Assembly: GCF_947179165.1 (NCBI RefSeq)
Contig: NC_077241.1
Location: forward strand, 77,525,648-77,589,647
Direction: 5' to 3'
Source: Solanum dulcamara
Taxonomy: Eukaryota; Streptophyta; Magnoliopsida; Solanales; Solanaceae
Length of the DNA: 64,000 nucleotides
The translations under genes and the position numbers were made by a program. Positions 1-12,308 of this stretch are shown piece by piece; within the stretch, counting starts at the first letter, position 1; every line of letters starts with the position of its first letter. The notes under the pieces were generated by a model, which ran no database searches, was not told where the DNA came from, and worked only from the letters and a program-made list of their open reading frames with translations.

Positions 1-819
1 CTATTCAAAAGATAATAATGCATAGTTTGGATTTTAATTTGAATATGAGTGCCCCTAAATAATAGAGATTATCATCTATTTAATGTGGAGTCTTTCTAAC
101 AGTATACTTAGAAAATATACATTACGCACGTGCCCCTCTGTGATGAAGTATCATGTAGTGGGTCATCTAGCGCATAATCTATGGATTCACGCAAATCTAT
201 TAGCTTTTATTTAAATAGTTGTACGATATATATTATAGGTGCTTTTGATATCTTTGGAGATTCTTAGTATCGTGTGTATTGAAATTTGCCTAGCGACTTA
301 CTATTTTACTTATCTTAAAATTAAAAAAAAATAATCAAATTGATTGAGAAAAAAAAGTTACGTTAGTTGAAATTTGAGGAAACATAAAAAGCTCTCTAGT
401 TAGGCTCTTCTGATCAAATTGGAAGTTTGTTTTGACGGCCCATGAATATGTTGCACCCAACAATTCAATGAGTTGTCCAGATTCGAGTTGATGCCTTGCC
501 TTGAAAAAGTCAGGACTTATCAATTTCCTGAGTTGTCGAAAAAATCCAATTCAAATTCTAGTTTCGTCTTTATATGTATGTACATAAACAATAAACTTTT
601 AACATTTAACTATAATTAATTAATATACATTTTCACCTCCTTAAATTACTTAACTATAATTAATTTATATGAATTAGTATTGAAACCAAATGGGGCAAGT
701 GTATATGATCACCGATTAATTAGGTTCAATGAATAACAATGGTCCTAGAGTGATGTAGACTTGTAATCTCTCTAGTTATTGTTAGAACATTAATAATTTC
801 TTCCCTAAATAATTCAAGG
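1..819. other. Non-coding AT-rich stretch
   Basis: No gene could be supported here. A 62-residue open frame on the - strand at 335-523 resembles no family I recognise and has no convincing splice context. The sequence is AT-rich with simple A and T runs. It may lie in the first intron or the 5' flank of the HMA5 gene, whose first exon was not found in the window. Confidence 0.5.
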
Positions 820-1255
820 GAAAATTACGCGGATAAACAAACATATACTAGTTAATTAGCTAACATAGCTATAGTTTGAATTAATTATGGGTCGCGACAA
901 ACATCTAGCTGTAACTACAGTTTGAGTTTTGTATAATTCGCGCGATCATACAGTTGAGTTTTGTATAATTTGAACGATATATACAAATGTTGTGCGTGAA
1001 TCGAATTGTATAGTGAAATATACAAATACTACAAATTGTATAATAAATTATACAAACATTGTGCATGAATTGTATAGTAAAATATACAAACGTTATACAA
1101 AAAATGCGAATTGTATAGCAAATCATATAAGCGTATACAAATATTGCGCGAATTATACAAACGATGCTATAACTATAGGCCTATAGCTATGAATTGTAAT
1201 TAGCAAACTATAACTATGAAGCATAATTAAAATATTTTTGAATGACTATATACGA
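820..1255. mobile_element. MITE-like element with internal TATACAAA-type repeats
   Basis: The left part (about 855-880, reading GCTAACATAGCTATAGTTTG) and the right part (about 1196-1220, with AGCAAACTATAACTATG) are imperfect inverted copies of each other. The interior (930-1165) is many diverged copies of a short unit around TATACAAA and GAATTGTATAG. This architecture is typical of a frequent non-autonomous DNA transposon in Solanaceae. The open frames on both strands inside it are by-products of the repeat. Exact ends and target duplication were not resolved. Confidence 0.45.
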
Positions 1256-1287
1256 AAATTTCTCATAATTCAATATCGATATTAAAA

Positions 1288-1828
1288 GTGTATTTGGTAT
1301 AGAGAAAAGTATTATTTAATTTTTTTTATATATTTGGTTGCAGTGGCGAATTTATAGCCTAAAAATGGACATGTGAATATGTGATCTTTAGTAAAATTTT
1401 ATATTATATATATATTTTAAATTGGTAAGATATTATTTGCTAACATTCATATTATATGAAGGCTAAATGATGCACCCATATTCTAAAAATTCTAGATTTG
1501 TCTATGTTTGGTTTGACTGGTAGATAAGTTTCTTCAATAATTGAAAAGTAACTTTTCTGATCGAAATAACAAGAATATTTGTATAATAATTTAGATGAAC
1601 ACTGTGAAAGTGGATGTACGTAGAAATGGAGGAGGGGTTGCATGGGATGAGTTGGGGGTCTAGGGTGTTAGGGTGGGGGTGAGATGCCCGAGAGCAGGTG
1701 GGCTGGAGGGAGGGTTAGGTCAGGCGAGGGAAGATAACCTCTGAAACTTGTTTTTTCTACCTTCATCAAGAATGTACGAAAAAGGTATATTTTTGGGAAA
1801 GTGATCTCCCCCCATACCAAATACACCC
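1288..1828. mobile_element. Putative hAT-like MITE, about 540 bp
   Basis: The stretch begins with GTGTATTTGGTAT (1288-1300) and ends with ATACCAAATACACC (1814-1827), an almost perfect terminal inverted repeat of 13-14 bases. No coding capacity is visible. The interior includes an unusually G-rich patch at 1627-1730. I could not identify a clear target-site duplication, so the class is a guess from the terminal motif. Confidence 0.45.
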
Positions 1829-2445
1829 CAAATCGACGAATTTAATAATTTAGAGAGGGGGGCTATTATAATTGCTAAAATTAAACAAAGGTAGGAGCTA
1901 AGGATAACTTCTAAGGTCTACACATATCCATCCTCTTCGAACCTCACTTATGGGATAGAATATGCTATTGATGTAAAATTACACAAATAATTTAGTAAAG
2001 AAAAACCCATTAATTTCACAACTTTAAACCCCACAAATATGTCAAGTCTTTTTCCTCTTCAATGATTGGCTTATCCCCTCTATAAATATATGTAAGTGCC
2101 AACTCAAACTTGTAATTAGTGCATGCCTAATGTTGTAAGCACCTGCATAAATAAAACAATTATAAATGGCAACATCTCTTTCATAGTGTCCTTTATTTAT
2201 TGTGTTTTAGCTATAGAGTATTTTTTGTGAATTTGAGATACAATTTGGAAGTTGCTAATTGTAAAGCAGTAATTAAATCTATGCTCTTTAGTGGGAAAAT
2301 ATTCTCCAATCTACTTTTTCTGAAGAAGCCTTTTCTTTTCTTATTCACCTTTTTCCTTTTTAGTGTTTTGTGCTGTCTTTTGGATTTGAAATGCATATAG
2401 GAAAAAAAAAAACCTTCTTTTTCATAAGTGGATATGTATTTTTAT

Positions 2446-2604
2446 CATTAGCAAAGATTATCCTCAAATGCCACTTTAATTAATTAGACAAATACTAATG
2501 GACCTGCCTGCTAAGTGCTAAGTCTCATTAGCAAAGATTATCCTCAAATGCCACTTTAATTAATTAGACAAATACTAATGGACCTGCGTGCTAAGTGCTA
2601 AGTA
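2446..2604. repeat. 80-bp tandem duplication (two copies)
   Basis: The segment starting CATTAGCAAAGATTATCC at 2446 is repeated from 2526 with almost no change (CTGCCTGC versus CTGCGTGC near the end). It looks like a recent local duplication in non-coding DNA upstream of HMA5. Confidence 0.85.
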
Positions 2605-2609
2605 CATTA

Positions 2610-2697
2610 AAAGTTAAATAGTGTACTTATTCTAAATGCCACTTCCATTTATAAAAGTTTAATAGTGTACTTATTCTAAATGCCACTTCCATTTAGA
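2610..2697. repeat. 44-bp tandem duplication (two copies)
   Basis: AGTGTACTTATTCTAAATGC occurs at about 2620 and again about 44 bases later, each followed by CACTTCCATTTA. It lies directly next to the 80-bp duplication, so this short region has undergone slippage or repair duplication twice. Confidence 0.8.
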
Positions 2698-3095
2698 AAC
2701 TTTAATATGAAGTTAAAAAAGGAATCGTGTAGCAATAGTAAAGTTGTTTATGTGTTACTTTGAACTGTGTTTTCAGTCATTGATGCTTGTGTCAGGGTAA
2801 ATTATCTATATCATACCTCTTTGGAGTGCAGTCTTTTCCAAACACTGCGTAAACGTGAGATGCTTTGTGAACTGAATTACCTTTAATATGATATGATACA
2901 TCTAGAAGGAAATGAACTGTAATATAGTATATCACATATATAACACTAACACAGTAAGTCTTTTTTTTTTTTTAATACAAAAACTAGTTCAATCTCTATG
3001 CTTGGTTAGTATGTGGTTTCTCAAAAAGTGGTCACTTCTACTAAGCACTCTATATAATTTTGTGAGGTTGAAATTCTTTATGTTAATATGACTAG

Positions 3096-6000
3096 GAGGA
3101 GATGATCCGTGAGACCATAGAAGAGGTTGGATTTCATGCTAATAAGTTGATTGAAGAAGAGATGATTCACGAGAAGTCCTCTGAAGTATGCAGAATTCAA
3201 GTAAATGGAATGACTTGTACTTCTTGTTCCACAACTCTTGAATCAGCATTACTGGTAACCCCTGGTGTACAGAAAGCACGAGTAGCATTAGCAACTCAAG
3301 AAGCTGAAATCTGTTATGATCCAAAAATAGTTGATTACAATCAGTTATTGGAAGCTATTGGAAATACAGGATTCGAAGGCATATTGATTAGTACAAGAGG
3401 AGATAGCAGTCGAATACTGCTAAAAGTTGATGGAATTAACACTGAAAATTGTATTAAACTGATAAAGAATTCCCTTCTTGCAATACAAGGAGTTCAAGAA
3501 ATAGACTTTGATCTGCAGTTCAAGAAGTTATCGGTCTCTTATACTACAGATGTAACAGGACCTAGAGACTTTATTCGTGCTATTGAATCAACTGGATCAG
3601 GATGTTTCAAGGCATATATATTTCCTCAGGGAAGAGAAAGAGAAGAATATAGAGATGAAGAAATCAGGCAATATCACAGAGCTTTTTTTTGGAGTTTAGT
3701 ATTTACAGTTCCTGTGTTTTTTACTTCAATGGTGTTTATGTACATTCCTGGTCTGAAAAATGTTTTGGAAACTAAGGTTGTCAACATGCTAACCGTTGAA
3801 CAGGTTCTAAAATGGGCATTATCTACACCGGTGCAGTTCATCATTGGTCGAAAATTCTATATTGGTGCTTATATTGCCTTGAGCCATGGTTATGCAAATA
3901 TGGATGTTCTTATTGCATTAGGAACAAATGCAGCTTATTTTTATTCAGTCTATTCTGTACTAAGAGCTGCTACTTGTCCAGCTTTTAAAGCCAATGACTT
4001 TTTCGAGACTAGCTCGATGCTTATCTCGTTCATTCTATTAGGAAAATATATGGAAGTTTTGGCTAGAGGAAAGACATCTGAGGCCATTGCTAAGCTTATG
4101 GATTTAGCCCCAAAGACTGCAACACTGCTAACTCTAGATGACAAAGGCAATGTGGTAAATGAGGAAGAAGTTGATAGCCGATTGATACAAAAGAATGATG
4201 TGATTAAAACCATTCCAGGTTCAAAAGTAGCCTGTGATGGTCTTGTCATCAAGGGACAAAGCCATATAAACGAAAGCATGATAACAGGAGAATCTCGTCC
4301 GGTCACTAGAAAGACAGGTGACATGGTGATTGGAGGGACTTTGAATGAGAATGGGGTATTACACATCAGGGCAACAAGGGTTGGGTCAGAAACTGCTTTA
4401 TCGCAGATTGTTCGGTTGGTTGAATCAGCACAAATGGCTAAAGCTCCTGTGCAAAGATTTGCTGACCACATTTCCAAGTACTTTGTGCCTATTGTGAGAT
4501 TAAGAACCCCTTACATGTTCATTGTTGTCAATATGCACATATATATATAACTAACCAATCATATACTAGTTTGGCTGAAAATTAGTGATTAATTCCGATT
4601 TCTCAGGTCATTGCTCTCTCATTTTGTACTTGGGTTTCTTGGTTTTTAGCTGGAACTTTTAATTCTTATCCAAGAACTTGGATTCCTTCTTCCATGGATA
4701 GCTTTGAGCTTGCCCTGCAGTTTGGCATTTCTGTCATGGTGGTAGCTTGCCCCTGTGCACTCGGCCTAGCTACTCCCACGGCCGTTATGGTTGGTACTGG
4801 AGTCGGTGCTTCCCTCGGTGTCCTTATTAAAGGTGGTCAGGCATTGGAAAGTGCACAAGAGGTCTGAATTCAAACTCATTCTTCTTTTTAACAATCCAAA
4901 TTTTGTTAATGAATTTTTGGTGAACTGGTTCATTCTACAGGTAAACTGTATAGTTTTTGACAAGACTGGCACTCTTACTATTGGCAAGCCGATGGTTGTC
5001 AATACTAGGCTTTTCAAAACTATGGTACCTGAAGAATTCTATGAACTTATTGCTGCTGCTGAGGTAGGATATTTCTTGTTTATGATTCTCATCGGAAAGG
5101 TCAATTCATCTCGTAAAACTTAGCCTCTTTTTAGTAAAACTAAACAACAACAACACCAACAACTTAGTGGGGTCTTGGGAGGATAGGATGTACGCAGACC
5201 TTATCCTATCTTTGTAAGGTAGAGAGCTTGTTTCCTAGAGATCCACTGCTCAGAAGGGAAGTATCCGACAGGATTGTAAGACAAGAGACAGCAAAGTAAC
5301 AAGATATAAAACAAATGCAGCAACAGATAGCAATAGATTGCTTTTAGTTAAACTTTAACATAAATGATTAGTTGCTGTCTTTTGGAATTTTAAAGGTTTC
5401 AATGCCAAGAAATTAAAGTCGTTAGCCTTTAGTTATCAACATGACGTCAATTTAAGTGTCATGTACTGCATTTTAAATTGACAGGTAAATAGTGATCACC
5501 CCTTAGCCAAGGCAATTGTTGAGTATGCAAAAAAATTAAGAGGGAGAGAGGACAACCTTCCGTGGCCTGAAGCCTCGGACTATGAGTCCATAACTGGCCA
5601 TGGTGTGAAAGCTATCATCTGCAACAAAGAAGTGACTTTGGGGAACAAAAGCTTGATGATGGAGCAGGGAATTGCCATTCCAGTTGAAGCTGAAGAAGCA
5701 TTAACAGAAACAGAAGGACAGGCTCAAACTGGCATACTTGTATCTATCGATAAAGAGCTGATTGGTGTTCTTTCCGTTTCTGATCCGTTGAAGCCAGAGG
5801 CTCCAGAAGTCATCTCCATTCTCAAATCCATGAACATTGAGAGCATGATAGTAACAGGTGACAACTGGGGAACAGCAAATGCCATAGCCATGCAAGTTGG
5901 AATTGAGAGGAAAAATGTTTTTGCAGAAGCCATACCTGAACAGAAAGCGGAAAAAGTGAAGGAACTACAGGTAGAAACACATTCAATTACTCAGTTTCCA

Positions 6001-6665
6001 TCATTCAAATATCCATCTTCTGTTAGAATTTTAAGAATTTGTGCGCGACACACACAAAAAAAAAATTATAACAACAGAATGTTATTTGCTATCATTAAAA
6101 GTTTTAGCCAAATTAAAAGTGAAACGTAAGGCTAAAGTTATACTATCCCAGTATAACTTGTTTGCAAACAGAATCCCGAAAAATTATGGTTTCAATATTA
6201 GAATTCTGCCCCAACATTTTCTTCATATGATTCAATGGTAGTCCACAGGATTTACGGAAAGTTGTGGCAATGGTAGGAGATGGAGCTAATGACTCACCGG
6301 CACTTGTGGCTGCTGATGTAGGAATAGCAATTGGTGCAGGCACAGATATAGCAATTGAGGCAGCTGACATTGTTCTTATGAAGAGCAGCTTGAAAGATGT
6401 AATAACAGCCATCGATCTTTCTAAGAAAACTTTCCGGAGAATCCATCTCAACTACTTCTGGGCTTTGGGATATAATCTCCTCGGCATCCCAATTGCTGCA
6501 GGTGTTCTGTTCCCATCTACTCATTTTCGCTTACCACCATGGATTGCTGGGGCTGCAATGGCTGCCTCTTCAGTGAGTGTTGTTTGCAGCTCTCTTCTGC
6601 TGAAAAACTACAAGAAGCCTAAAAAGCTGAACACACTTGATTTACAAGGAATCACAGTTGAGTAA
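3096..6665 (+). CDS. HMA5: HMA5-like copper-transporting P1B-type ATPase, first exon not found
   Basis: Heavy-metal ATPase that pumps Cu+ across a membrane using ATP. Exons read 3096-4493, 4607-4861, 4941-5063, 5485-5970 and 6249-6665, giving about 890 aa counted from the ATG at 3102 (Arabidopsis HMA5 is about 995). Visible motifs, by residue from that ATG: metal-binding GMTCTSC (36-42), a second HMA-like domain without CxxC, actuator TGES (about 394), membrane CPC (about 513), phosphorylation site DKTGT (556-560), HP (595-596) and hinge GDGAND (762-767). All catalytic motifs are intact. The N-terminal HMA domain seen in family members is absent. An acceptor AG at 3094-3095 directly precedes codons that continue the family alignment, so exon 1 should lie upstream, but no CxxC-encoding frame is visible in 1-3095. 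The stop codon overlaps the target duplication of a copia element. One donor (GTCTGA at 4862) is weak. Confidence 0.88.
5135..5335 (-). mobile_element. RTE LINE / SINE 3'-end fragment in HMA5 intron 3
   Basis: The run AACAACAACAACACCAACAA followed by a GGGGTCTTGGGAGGATAGGA-type segment and GTACGCAGACCTTA resembles, in the same order, the 3' tail of the LINE at 13152-15850. It is a short old insertion, tail first on the + strand, inside the intron 5064-5484. No coding part is present. Confidence 0.65.
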
Positions 6666-7549
6666 TGTTAGCAAACTGTATTGGAAAATATTAAACAGTA
6701 ACAATAACTTCTGAAAGTAATAACAGTATATGAAAAATTATTGTAAGAATAAAATCGAGCCCACTGAATACACAGTGTGTCCTTAAGGAAATTATTCCTC
6801 TCAAAGTACCCGAGGTTTTGGAATCTTTCCTCCTATGATAGAACGATTTACTCACCAGAGTAGAGTTACTGCAAATTTTGGTGACTGCGAACTACTCGAA
6901 GGCTGTATATCACACGATTTTAGGAAGTGCAGAAAGAAAAAGAAGAAGATTTTATTTCAGAAATTTCGCATTGAACATTCTGAGGATTAAGAGATATATA
7001 TAAACTGTTTGCATCTTTTAAGAGAAGGTACTTGTTGGGAAAAGATTTGTCTGTTGAGAAAATGTTTGCAACTTTTCGGACAAATTTGCAACCTTTCAAA
7101 AATCTGTTGGAAAAAATTGAGGGAAATATTTTTTTAAATTAATCCGAAAAAAAACGGGTCGCGGGTCACGGGTCAGGATTTTTCACTTAATTAATTAAAT
7201 AAATAAATAATATTAATTAATTAAAATTTAAAGGAAATTTAGTCCAAAAAGATTATCAATCAATCATATCAATTGACCAAATCCAAATCCAAATCCGAAG
7301 CCGAAGCCAAAGCCGTAGCCGTAGCGAAGCCGAGCCGAGCGAGCGACGACGACGACGGTGCGAGGGGAGACCCTCTTCTTAACCCTTTAGCAACATAAAT
7401 GAGTGCTTCTACTTTTAAGTAGAAGACTTTTCATTTCTACCACCTATGTGGTACCAAAGCTTATTTCATAAAGCAAGAGAAAACAGATCATTTTTTCCTC
7501 CACTTCTTTTCCCTCAATTTTCCATTCAAACTATCTATTAAACCCAACA
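6666..7549 (-). repeat. 3' LTR of the copia element (884 bp)
   Basis: On the + strand it begins TGTTAGCAAACTG and ends AACCCAACA, matching 12309-13120. It contains a GAAGCC/GAGC/GACGAC-rich segment (about 7280-7370) that is longer than in the other LTR. Because it directly follows the HMA5 stop codon, HMA5 transcripts must terminate in antisense LTR sequence or read on. The purine tract used to prime plus-strand synthesis lies just inside it. Confidence 0.93.
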
Positions 7550-7560
7550 ATCCCCCACAT
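7550..7560 (-). other. Polypurine tract of the copia element
   Basis: On the - strand the sequence ATGTGGGGGAT lies directly before the LTR start TGTTGGGTT. Position and composition fit the plus-strand primer of an LTR retrotransposon and fix the element's orientation. Confidence 0.8.
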
Positions 7561-8128
7561 GAATGGGGAATGTCTACAAGATAAAGGAATGCACGGATAA
7601 GTGTGTGATATACAAGCGAAGATCAATTGCATCTGGATAAGTAGGTTTCCCTTTGAACTTTCCATAGTGAACTTATATAGGATATACTCGATCAATCGGT
7701 AGATGCGATATTTTTGAACCGTCGAACTTTGTTGTATAACTAGACAACATAAGTCACACAATTAATCATCAACCATCTATGGTTCTCACGGTTGTGTTCT
7801 TTTCAGCTATGAACACCGCCTGGTTTCGTGAATGCATAGAGATTGGGCCTTTACCGTCATTCCCCTTGAAGCGGCTTATACTTCACATTCACATAGGTGA
7901 TTTCTAAACGTGTAGTCCTATAGACACACTATCTAGTCATTTTCCGCCAGACTTAGATAATCATTAAAAAATCTTTAATATTGTATTAACTCATTAAAAA
8001 GCCTTAAGGTTTTATCCTTTGTTTCTGAACATTGTCATCATCACGAGAATGGATTGAGTTATTTGACAATGTTGAACCGCCAATCATAACTTTGTTTGAT
8101 CTCTTTGAACCTAGTTCTTGGGATCTCC
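7561..8128 (-). other. copia 3' untranslated region
   Basis: Between the end of RNase H and the purine tract. No coding signal was found; it belongs to the retrotransposon interior. Confidence 0.6.
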
Positions 8129-11023
8129 AGTCTACTAGGTAGAGTTACCACCATGATGACTTGTCCTAGGCCTTAACCCCATTCTCCTCGATGATTTTTC
8201 AACAGTCTCTCGAGATAGGCCTTTTGTTAGTGGATCTGATACATTATCTCTTGACTTTACGTAGTCAATAGTGATAACACCACTAGAGAGTAGTTGTCTA
8301 ACAGTATTGTGTCGCCGTCGAATGTGACATGATTTTCTGTTATACATAACGCTTTCTACCCTCCCTATTGCCGCTTGACTATCACAATGTATACATATGG
8401 GTGCCAAAGGTTTGGGCCAAAATGGAATATCTTCCAAAAAAATTCGAAGCCATTCAACTTCTTTACCAGCCTTATTTAAAGCTATAAATTCAGACTCCAT
8501 TGTAAAGCAGGCGATGCATGTCTGTTTTGATGATTTCCAAGACACTGCTCCTCCACCAATGGTGAAAATATATCCACTTGTGGATTTAACTTCAGATGAT
8601 CCGGTGATCCAGTTTGCATCACTATATCCCTCAATTACTGCGGGATATTTATTATAATGCAAAGTATAGTTTTGGGTGTGTTTCAAATACCCCAAGACTC
8701 GTTTCATTGCCATCCAATGAGTTTGATTGGGATTGTTCGTGAATCGACTCAACTTTCTAATAGCACATGCTATATCTGGTCGTGTACAATTCATAATATA
8801 CATCAAACTTCCCAAAACTCGTGCATAGTCCAATTGTGAGTCACTTTTACCTTTATTCTTTTGAAGTGCAAAACTTACATCAATTGGAGTTTTTGCAACA
8901 TTAAAATTTAAATACTTGAACTTATCAAGTATGTTTTCAATATAGTGTGACTGTGATAATGCTAGACCTTGTGGAGTTTTATGGATTCTAATTCCTAAGA
9001 TCAAGTCAGTAACCCCTAAGTCTTTTATGTCAAATTTGCTTTTAAGCATACGCTTAGTAGTATTTATATCGGCAATGTCTTTACTCATTATCAACATGTC
9101 ATCAACATATAAACAAACAATGACTTCATGATTTGGAGTATTTTTAATGTAAACACATTTGTCACACTCATTAATCTTAAATCCATTTGCCAACACTGTT
9201 TGGTCAAATTACGCATGCCATTGTTTAGGTGCTTGTTTAAGTCCATAAAGTGACTTAACAAGTTTGCACACTTTCTTTTCTTTACCTAGAACTACGAAAC
9301 CCTCAGGTTGTTCCATGTAAATTTCTTCCTCCAATTCTCCATTTAAGAAAGCCGTCTTAACATCCATTTGATGGATTTCAAGACCATATACAGCTGCAAG
9401 TGCCACTAACACCCGAATAGATGTTATCCTTGTTATCGGCGAGTATGTGTCAAAGTAATCAAGGTCTTCTTTTTGTCTATAACCTTTGACCACAAGTCTT
9501 GCCTTATATTTATCAATAGTGCCATCAGCTTTCATTTTCCTTTTAAAAATTCATTTTGATCCTAAAGGTTTATTTCCAAGAGGAAGATCAATCAATTCCC
9601 ATGTATGATTATTCAAAATTGATTGAATCTCACTATTGATTGCCTCTTTCCAAAATGCTGAATCAGAAGAAGATATTGCAGCTTTAAATGCTTGAGGCTC
9701 ATTTTCAAGCAAGAATGTCACAAAATCTGGTCCAAAGGAAGTAGATATCCTTTGACGTTTGCTATGCCTTGGATCCTCTTCGGTTGGTTTACTTTCCTTT
9801 GGTTCTTCTCGCGGTCGTTTAGATCTTTCACTTGAGGACTCACATTTAGTTTTATACGGATAAATATTTTCAAAGAATTCAGCATTATCTGATTCAATTA
9901 CCGTATTAACATGAATTTCAGGATTGTCCGATTTGTGAACCAAAAATCGACAAGCTTTGCTGTTTGTAGCATAGCCAATAAAAACACAATCCACGATCTT
10001 TGGTCCGATTTTTACCCTTTGGGGCAAAGGAACTTGGACCTTTGCTAAACACCCTCACACTTTGAAATATTTCAAGTTGAGTTTTCTTCCTTTCCATAAT
10101 TCATATGGAATAGTTTGTGTTTTGCTGTGGGGCACTCTGTTGAGTATTCAATTAGCTGTAAAGATAGTTTCCCCCCACAAGTTCTGCGGTAAACCGGAAC
10201 TTATTAATAAAGCATTCATCATTTCTTTTAATGTTCGATTTTTCCTTTCCGCTATTCCATTTGATTATGGTGTGTAAGGGGCAGTAGTTTGATGAATAAT
10301 TCCATATTCTAAACATATCTCTTCAAAATGAGATTCGTATTCTCCACCCCTATCACTTCTAATCATTTTTATCCTTTTATTCAATTGATTTTCCACTTCG
10401 TTCTTGTATTGCTTAAATGCATCAATTGTTTCATCCTTACTATTAAGCAAATACACATAACAATATCGAGTGCAATCTTCAATAAAAGTTATAAATACTT
10501 CTTCCCACCACGAGTTGGTGTAGACTGCATATCATAAATGTCTGTGTGAATCAATTCTAAGGGACTAAAATTTCTTTCAATAGATTTATAAGGATGCTTA
10601 GCATACTTAGATTCAACACATACTTGACATTTTGATTTATTACAATCAAAGTTAGGCAATATATTTAAGTTAATCAGTTTTCGCAAGGTTTTATGATTGA
10701 CATGTCCTAATCGTGAATGCTATAAATTATTTGACTCAAGTAAGTAAGAAGAAGCTTGAACTTTATTATCATCAACAACCATTACATTTAGTTTGAAAAG
10801 ACCCTCAGTGAGGTAGCCTTTTCCTAGATACATTTCATTCTTACTAACAACTACTTTGTCTGAAACTAGAACACACTTGAATCCATTCTTGATAAGAAGA
10901 CCGGCAGACACCAAATTCTTTCGCATTTCTGGAACATGATAAACTTTGTTCAGCGTCACACCTTGCCGGATGTCATTTTCAGAAATACTCTCCCATATCC
11001 TTCAACCTTAGCAGTTGCAGAAT
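8129..11023 (-). pseudogene. copia pol: integrase, reverse transcriptase, RNase H (multiply broken)
   Basis: Pieces in copia order on the - strand: pre-integrase and zinc-binding part (10959-10489), integrase core fragment with DRGGEY (10456-10265), linker (10027-9551), reverse transcriptase start with KARLVVKGYRQ (9535-9209), then reverse transcriptase YVDD and RNase H with DSQAAIG (9196-8135). The lesions include a TGA where family members have tryptophan (about 9550), a TAA in the RT (about 9206) and at least one frame change between 10456 and 10489. The final 353-codon frame is the best preserved. Confidence 0.9.
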
Positions 11024-11026
11024 TTT

Positions 11027-12053
11027 CCATATAGATCATCGCATCAGGTGCTGCAGGAGAATAAGTAGAGAAGGCTTCTCGGACTGCACACACATGCGAA
11101 GTAGCTCCCGAATCAAGCCACCATTATTTGGGATTACCTACTAGGTTGCATTCTGATAACATTGCACATAGATCATGGATACCTTCTTTATTTTCCACCA
11201 TATTGGCTTGTCCCTTTCTCTTGTCCTTTTTTGGAAGACGACAATCTGGAGCTTTATGGCCAACTTTTTCATAATTATAACAAATGCCCTTGAATTTTTT
11301 CTTGTTCTGCTCCTGATTCTTTCCAAAAGGTTGCTTTCTTTTCTTATTCTTTGGAGCAGCATCTTCAACGATGTTCGCTCTCATAATCGTTGAATTTTCA
11401 TGCGACTTCTTTTCTGCTGTTTTGTTATCTTCCTCAATCTTGAGACGAATCACAAGATCTTCCAACTTCATTTCTTTGCGCTTGTGCTTTAGATAATTTT
11501 TGAAATCTCTCCACGAATGAGGCAAGTTTTTTATCATCGCAGTCACTTGAAATGCTTCATTAACTACCATACCTTCAGCAATAAGGTCATGAAAAATAAG
11601 TTGTAGTTCTTGAACTTGAGTTCCAACAGTTCTGCTATCTATCATTTTATAGTCTAAGAACTTAGCAACCACAATTTTTTTCAAGCATGCGTCTTCAGTC
11701 TTGTACTTCTTCTCAAGTGCATCCCACAATTCTTTAGAAGTTTTCACAGCACTGTAAACATTGTACAAATCATCATTCAAAGCACTTAGGATGTAGCCCT
11801 TGCATAGAAAATCCGTCTGTGTCCATGCCTCAGTAATCATAAATTTTTCATTGGCTGGTGTATCAGCAGCGGGCACAGGAGGGTCTTCGTTGGTGAACTT
11901 CTGCATACCAAGAGTGGTAAGCCAAAAGAACACCCTTTGCTGCCATCCTTTGAAGTTGGCTCTAGAAAATTTTTCTAATTTTTCTGTCGGTGGCACAGAA
12001 TTGCGGCTTGTTGCAGCAACAATCGCAGAAGTAGTAGCAGTATCACTTGTCAT
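11027..12053 (-). pseudogene. copia gag and start of protease (broken)
   Basis: A 309-codon frame from 12053 down to 11124 encodes a copia gag protein of the UBN2/retrotran_gag type, with a lysine-rich C-terminus. The zinc knuckle is defective: the family CX2CX4HX4C pattern has tyrosine in place of the second cysteine (CYNYEKVGHKAPDC). A TAA stop follows, and the same frame then continues directly into protease with the active-site DSGAT. Whether the stop is decay or was read through is not decidable here; decay is far more likely given the lesions downstream. Confidence 0.85.
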
Positions 12054-12308
12054 TTCTTTTCACTGTTAAAATAGACAAACTGTCTTAATATTTCAGAATA
12101 CCAGACCTTTTATAAAAACAGCGATGAAGTTTTTATACTCTTCAAATCATTGTACAAGTATGAACTTTAATATTCCAATAAAGTTTTTATACTCTTCAAG
12201 TCAGAATATTTATTTCATACGGAGTAGAAAACCACACAGGTTTTAGTCTTCAAAAACAGAATACAGTTTAATCAGAAGAAAAAAAAATAACAGTAATTTC
12301 CTTAAGAT
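12054..12308 (-). other. copia leader between 5' LTR and gag
   Basis: Non-coding leader of the element. It holds two near-copies of AAGTTTTTATACTCTTCAA (about 12127 and 12181). The bases adjoining the LTR include CTTAAGGAAATTA on the - strand, a string that also occurs inside the LTR. Confidence 0.6.

Noticed and set aside
335..523. 62-codon - strand frame
   Set aside because: No recognised family, no splice partner and a length expected by chance.
905..1186. Overlapping Tyr/Ile/Asn-rich frames on both strands
   Set aside because: They arise from the TATACAAA-type repeat inside a MITE; composition is not protein-like.
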